Assembly (NCBI GenBank): GCA_030603465.1
Contig: JAUVXT010000132.1
Span: forward strand, 1-7,107
DNA from: Deltaproteobacteria bacterium
GTDB lineage: Bacteria; Desulfobacterota; Syntrophia; Syntrophales; UBA2210
Reading direction: 5' to 3'
Length of the DNA stretch: 7,107 bases
The notes beneath the pieces were generated by a model, which was given only the letters and a program-made list of their open reading frames with translations, was not told the origin of the DNA and ran no database searches. Every line of letters starts with the position of its first letter. Within the stretch, counting starts at the first letter, position 1. A program made the position numbers and the translations under genes. Of the stretch, positions 5,819-7,107 are shown in pieces.

Positions 5819-6040
5819 TTAAACCGCCACAACCTCTTTAACCTCAGGAACATTTTCCTTGAGGTGTCTCTCTATACCCATCTTCAATGTCATCTGCGCC
5901 ATCGGACAGCTTCCACAGGCACCCACCAGTTTGACCTTTACAATCCCGTCCTCGCTTACATCAACCAGTTCAACGTCTCCACCATCTGCCTGCAGACGGG
6001 GCTTTATGCCATTCAATGCCGTCTCTACCTTCTCTCGCAT
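5819..6040 (-). CDS. NifU C-terminal-domain (Nfu-type) Fe-S cluster protein
   Basis: The 73-residue protein is a stand-alone NifU C-terminal domain, the Nfu-type scaffold or carrier that holds a [4Fe-4S] (or [2Fe-2S]) cluster between two subunits and delivers it to target proteins. The diagnostic LQADGGDVELVDV stretch (residues 16-28) and the ligand motif GACGSCPM (Cys42 and Cys45) are both present, and the length matches single-domain Nfu proteins. The ATG at 6040 is preceded by a strong AGGAGGT. It follows the lipoprotein gene by 41 bases and precedes the ferredoxin, so it may help load clusters onto ferredoxin or related enzymes. That link rests only on gene order. The N-terminal IscU-like and central [2Fe-2S] domains of full-length NifU are absent, as usual for this subfamily. 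Confidence 0.93.
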   Translation of the reverse strand: MREKVETALNGIKPRLQADGGDVELVDVSEDGIVKVKLVGACGSCPMAQMTLKMGIERHLKENVPEVKEVVAV

Positions 6041-6081
6041 ATTACCTCCTGTTTTCTATTTGTTCAGTTTTCAGAGAATTA

Positions 6082-6672
6082 TCAGTGGGGCATTTCGTCG
6101 ATCATCATATCGGCCACCTTCTTGGCCAGCTTGGAAAGATCCGGCTTCATAAGCCAGTAATCTTCCACCTCATGATGTCCTGCCTTCCATACTATCTTGC
6201 CCGTTTTCGCCTCAACCAGATCCATAGAAAAACCGACCTTGGCTACCTTGTCACTCCCTTCCACCGTGTAATTCCAGAAATCTATGTTCACTACAAGAAA
6301 GGCTTCCATTTGGTGGCTTTCACCGATCCGCTTGCTCAGTGCGGGATCGGAAAAGTTTACCGTTCCCAGCTTTGTAAGGTAGTCAATAATCGTATTTCGG
6401 AGTTCACTGCTATGGTCCATCCGGCTCTTCATTTTGCCGGGTGAAACTACGTTGGCAAACCATCTCTTCTTAACAAGGACACCGGAAATAATCTGATCTG
6501 CGGCGCCCCTTGCCTCTTCGTAAGCGCCCACATTAACCGGCAGCACTCCTATCGATTCGGGCTTGAAATTTTGCGCATCGGGTGCAACCTGGGAATAGCG
6601 CAATCCTCCGCAAGCCGAAAGCATGACAGTCATCAAGACCAAAAAAGTCAGTTTAAAAAAAGTTTTGTGCAT
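6082..6672 (-). CDS. Lipoprotein of unknown function
   Basis: The 196-residue protein has a classic lipoprotein signal: basic MHKTFFK, a hydrophobic core, and the lipobox LSAC with acylated Cys21. Gly follows the cysteine, so no Asp inner-membrane retention signal is seen, and outer-membrane anchoring is likely if the E. coli rule holds. The mature part starts with a polar linker, then an alpha/beta domain beginning SIGVLPVNVG (about 41-50), and later has DFWNYTVEG and LVEAKTGKIVWKAG strands and a terminal helix. This pattern recalls small periplasmic lipoproteins of the GNA1162 and CsgG/TolB-N-like groups, in which an (I/V)xVLP strand and a GxxxW strand recur. I do not recognise a specific family, so no function is assigned. 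A GGGAG Shine-Dalgarno lies seven to eight bases before the ATG. The gene starts 23 bases after the UbiA-family stop, in the same operon as the NifU-domain gene. Confidence 0.85.
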   Translation of the reverse strand: MHKTFFKLTFLVLMTVMLSACGGLRYSQVAPDAQNFKPESIGVLPVNVGAYEEARGAADQIISGVLVKKRWFANVVSPGKMKSRMDHSSELRNTIIDYLTKLGTVNFSDPALSKRIGESHQMEAFLVVNIDFWNYTVEGSDKVAKVGFSMDLVEAKTGKIVWKAGHHEVEDYWLMKPDLSKLAKKVADMMIDEMPH

Positions 6673-6695
6673 TTTCAGACTCCCTTTTTTGTTTT

Positions 6696-7106
6696 CTACG
6701 CTACGTGTCTTTCGACAATAAACCAGACAAACGCACAGAACCCTGCGATGATATTGTTTGTTCCCAATAGACCCTCAAGTATGATATTTGAAAATCGTGC
6801 TTTTCTATCATAAAATTTCAAACAAATCCATATATAAAATATCGATATCAATGTGACCAGGCTCAATGATGAGGCGTATCCGGCGGGAACAGCCAAGATT
6901 AGCACGATCCCCGTAAATATCGATGTTCCCTGCAAAAGCTTCCGGGTATTTTGTTCTCCAACAACCACGGGTATGGTTTCGCGTCCCACAAGACGGTCAC
7001 TCTGGATATCTATCATATCCGAAAGGGCAGATTTCACAAAGACAATGTTGAAGATAAACAAAAACGCCATGATCGTACCGGCGGTTATTTCAGAACTGAC
7101 AGCGAA
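6696..7106 (-). CDS. UbiA-family membrane prenyltransferase, C-terminal part
   Basis: The frame is open from the right edge of the window to a TAG stop, giving 136 residues, so the N-terminus lies outside. The ATG at 7070 is internal. The diagnostic feature is the second Asp-rich motif DMIDIQSDRLVGRETIPV (Asp30, Asp33 and Asp37 of the visible part), which in UbiA-type enzymes binds the Mg-diphosphate of the prenyl donor. About four hydrophobic segments are visible: one before the motif (about 10-28) and three after it, the last ending IIAGFCAFVWFIVERHVA. These inner-membrane enzymes attach prenyl chains to aromatic or other acceptors in ubiquinone, menaquinone, heme O, chlorophyll or archaeal-type lipid synthesis. 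The acceptor cannot be decided from this half. The gene is first in the visible operon. Confidence 0.87.
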   Translation of the reverse strand, partial: FAVSSEITAGTIMAFLFIFNIVFVKSALSDMIDIQSDRLVGRETIPVVVGEQNTRKLLQGTSIFTGIVLILAVPAGYASSLSLVTLISIFYIWICLKFYDRKARFSNIILEGLLGTNNIIAGFCAFVWFIVERHVA

Positions 7107-7107
7107 C

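Noticed and set aside
5864..6444. Several + strand open frames opposite the NifU-domain and lipoprotein genes
   Set aside because: They overlap one another and the real genes on the - strand, and none has family signatures.

Overview
This window looks like ordinary chromosome of an anaerobic or microaerophilic Gram-negative bacterium. A member of the former Deltaproteobacteria (Desulfobacterota, for example a Syntrophales-like lineage) is my best inference. The reasons are the tmk-holB-ricT-metG gene order, a lipoprotein with a clear lipobox, a two-cluster ferredoxin beside a NifU-domain scaffold, and palindromic intergenic repeats of a style I associate with that group. No marker gene fixes the taxon.

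Layout: (1) 2-550, + strand: the 3' end of a class II aldolase gene, closed by a hairpin terminator. (2) 551-839: a convergent intergenic region filled by a nested palindromic repeat element. (3) 840-5281, - strand: a compact housekeeping cluster transcribed in the order tmk (thymidylate kinase), holB (DNA polymerase III delta'), ricT (PSP1/YaaT cysteine-rich protein), metG (methionyl-tRNA synthetase). (4) 5282-5587: a gene-poor stretch with a 123-bp imperfect palindrome and a terminator whose arms interleave with a second inverted repeat, giving a pseudoknot-like pattern. (5) 5588-7106, - strand: an apparent operon in the order UbiA-family prenyltransferase (cut by the window edge), unrecognised lipoprotein, NifU C-terminal-domain Fe-S protein, and a 57-residue 2[4Fe-4S]-type ferredoxin.

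How the genes fit together: the tmk-holB-ricT-metG block joins dTTP supply, the replication clamp loader, a probable Fe-S regulatory protein and translation. It resembles the Bacillus tmk-yaaQ-yaaR-holB-yaaT-yabA-metS neighbourhood with yaaQ, yaaR and yabA absent. The NifU-like protein and the ferredoxin form an Fe-S scaffold and electron-carrier pair. A weak intercistronic hairpin between them may set their relative expression. The UbiA-family enzyme suggests quinone or another prenyl-lipid pathway upstream.

I see no defence system, CRISPR array, phage, insertion sequence with a transposase, rRNA or tRNA. The least ordinary content is the two palindromic elements, the interleaved hairpins after the ferredoxin, and the unassigned lipoprotein.
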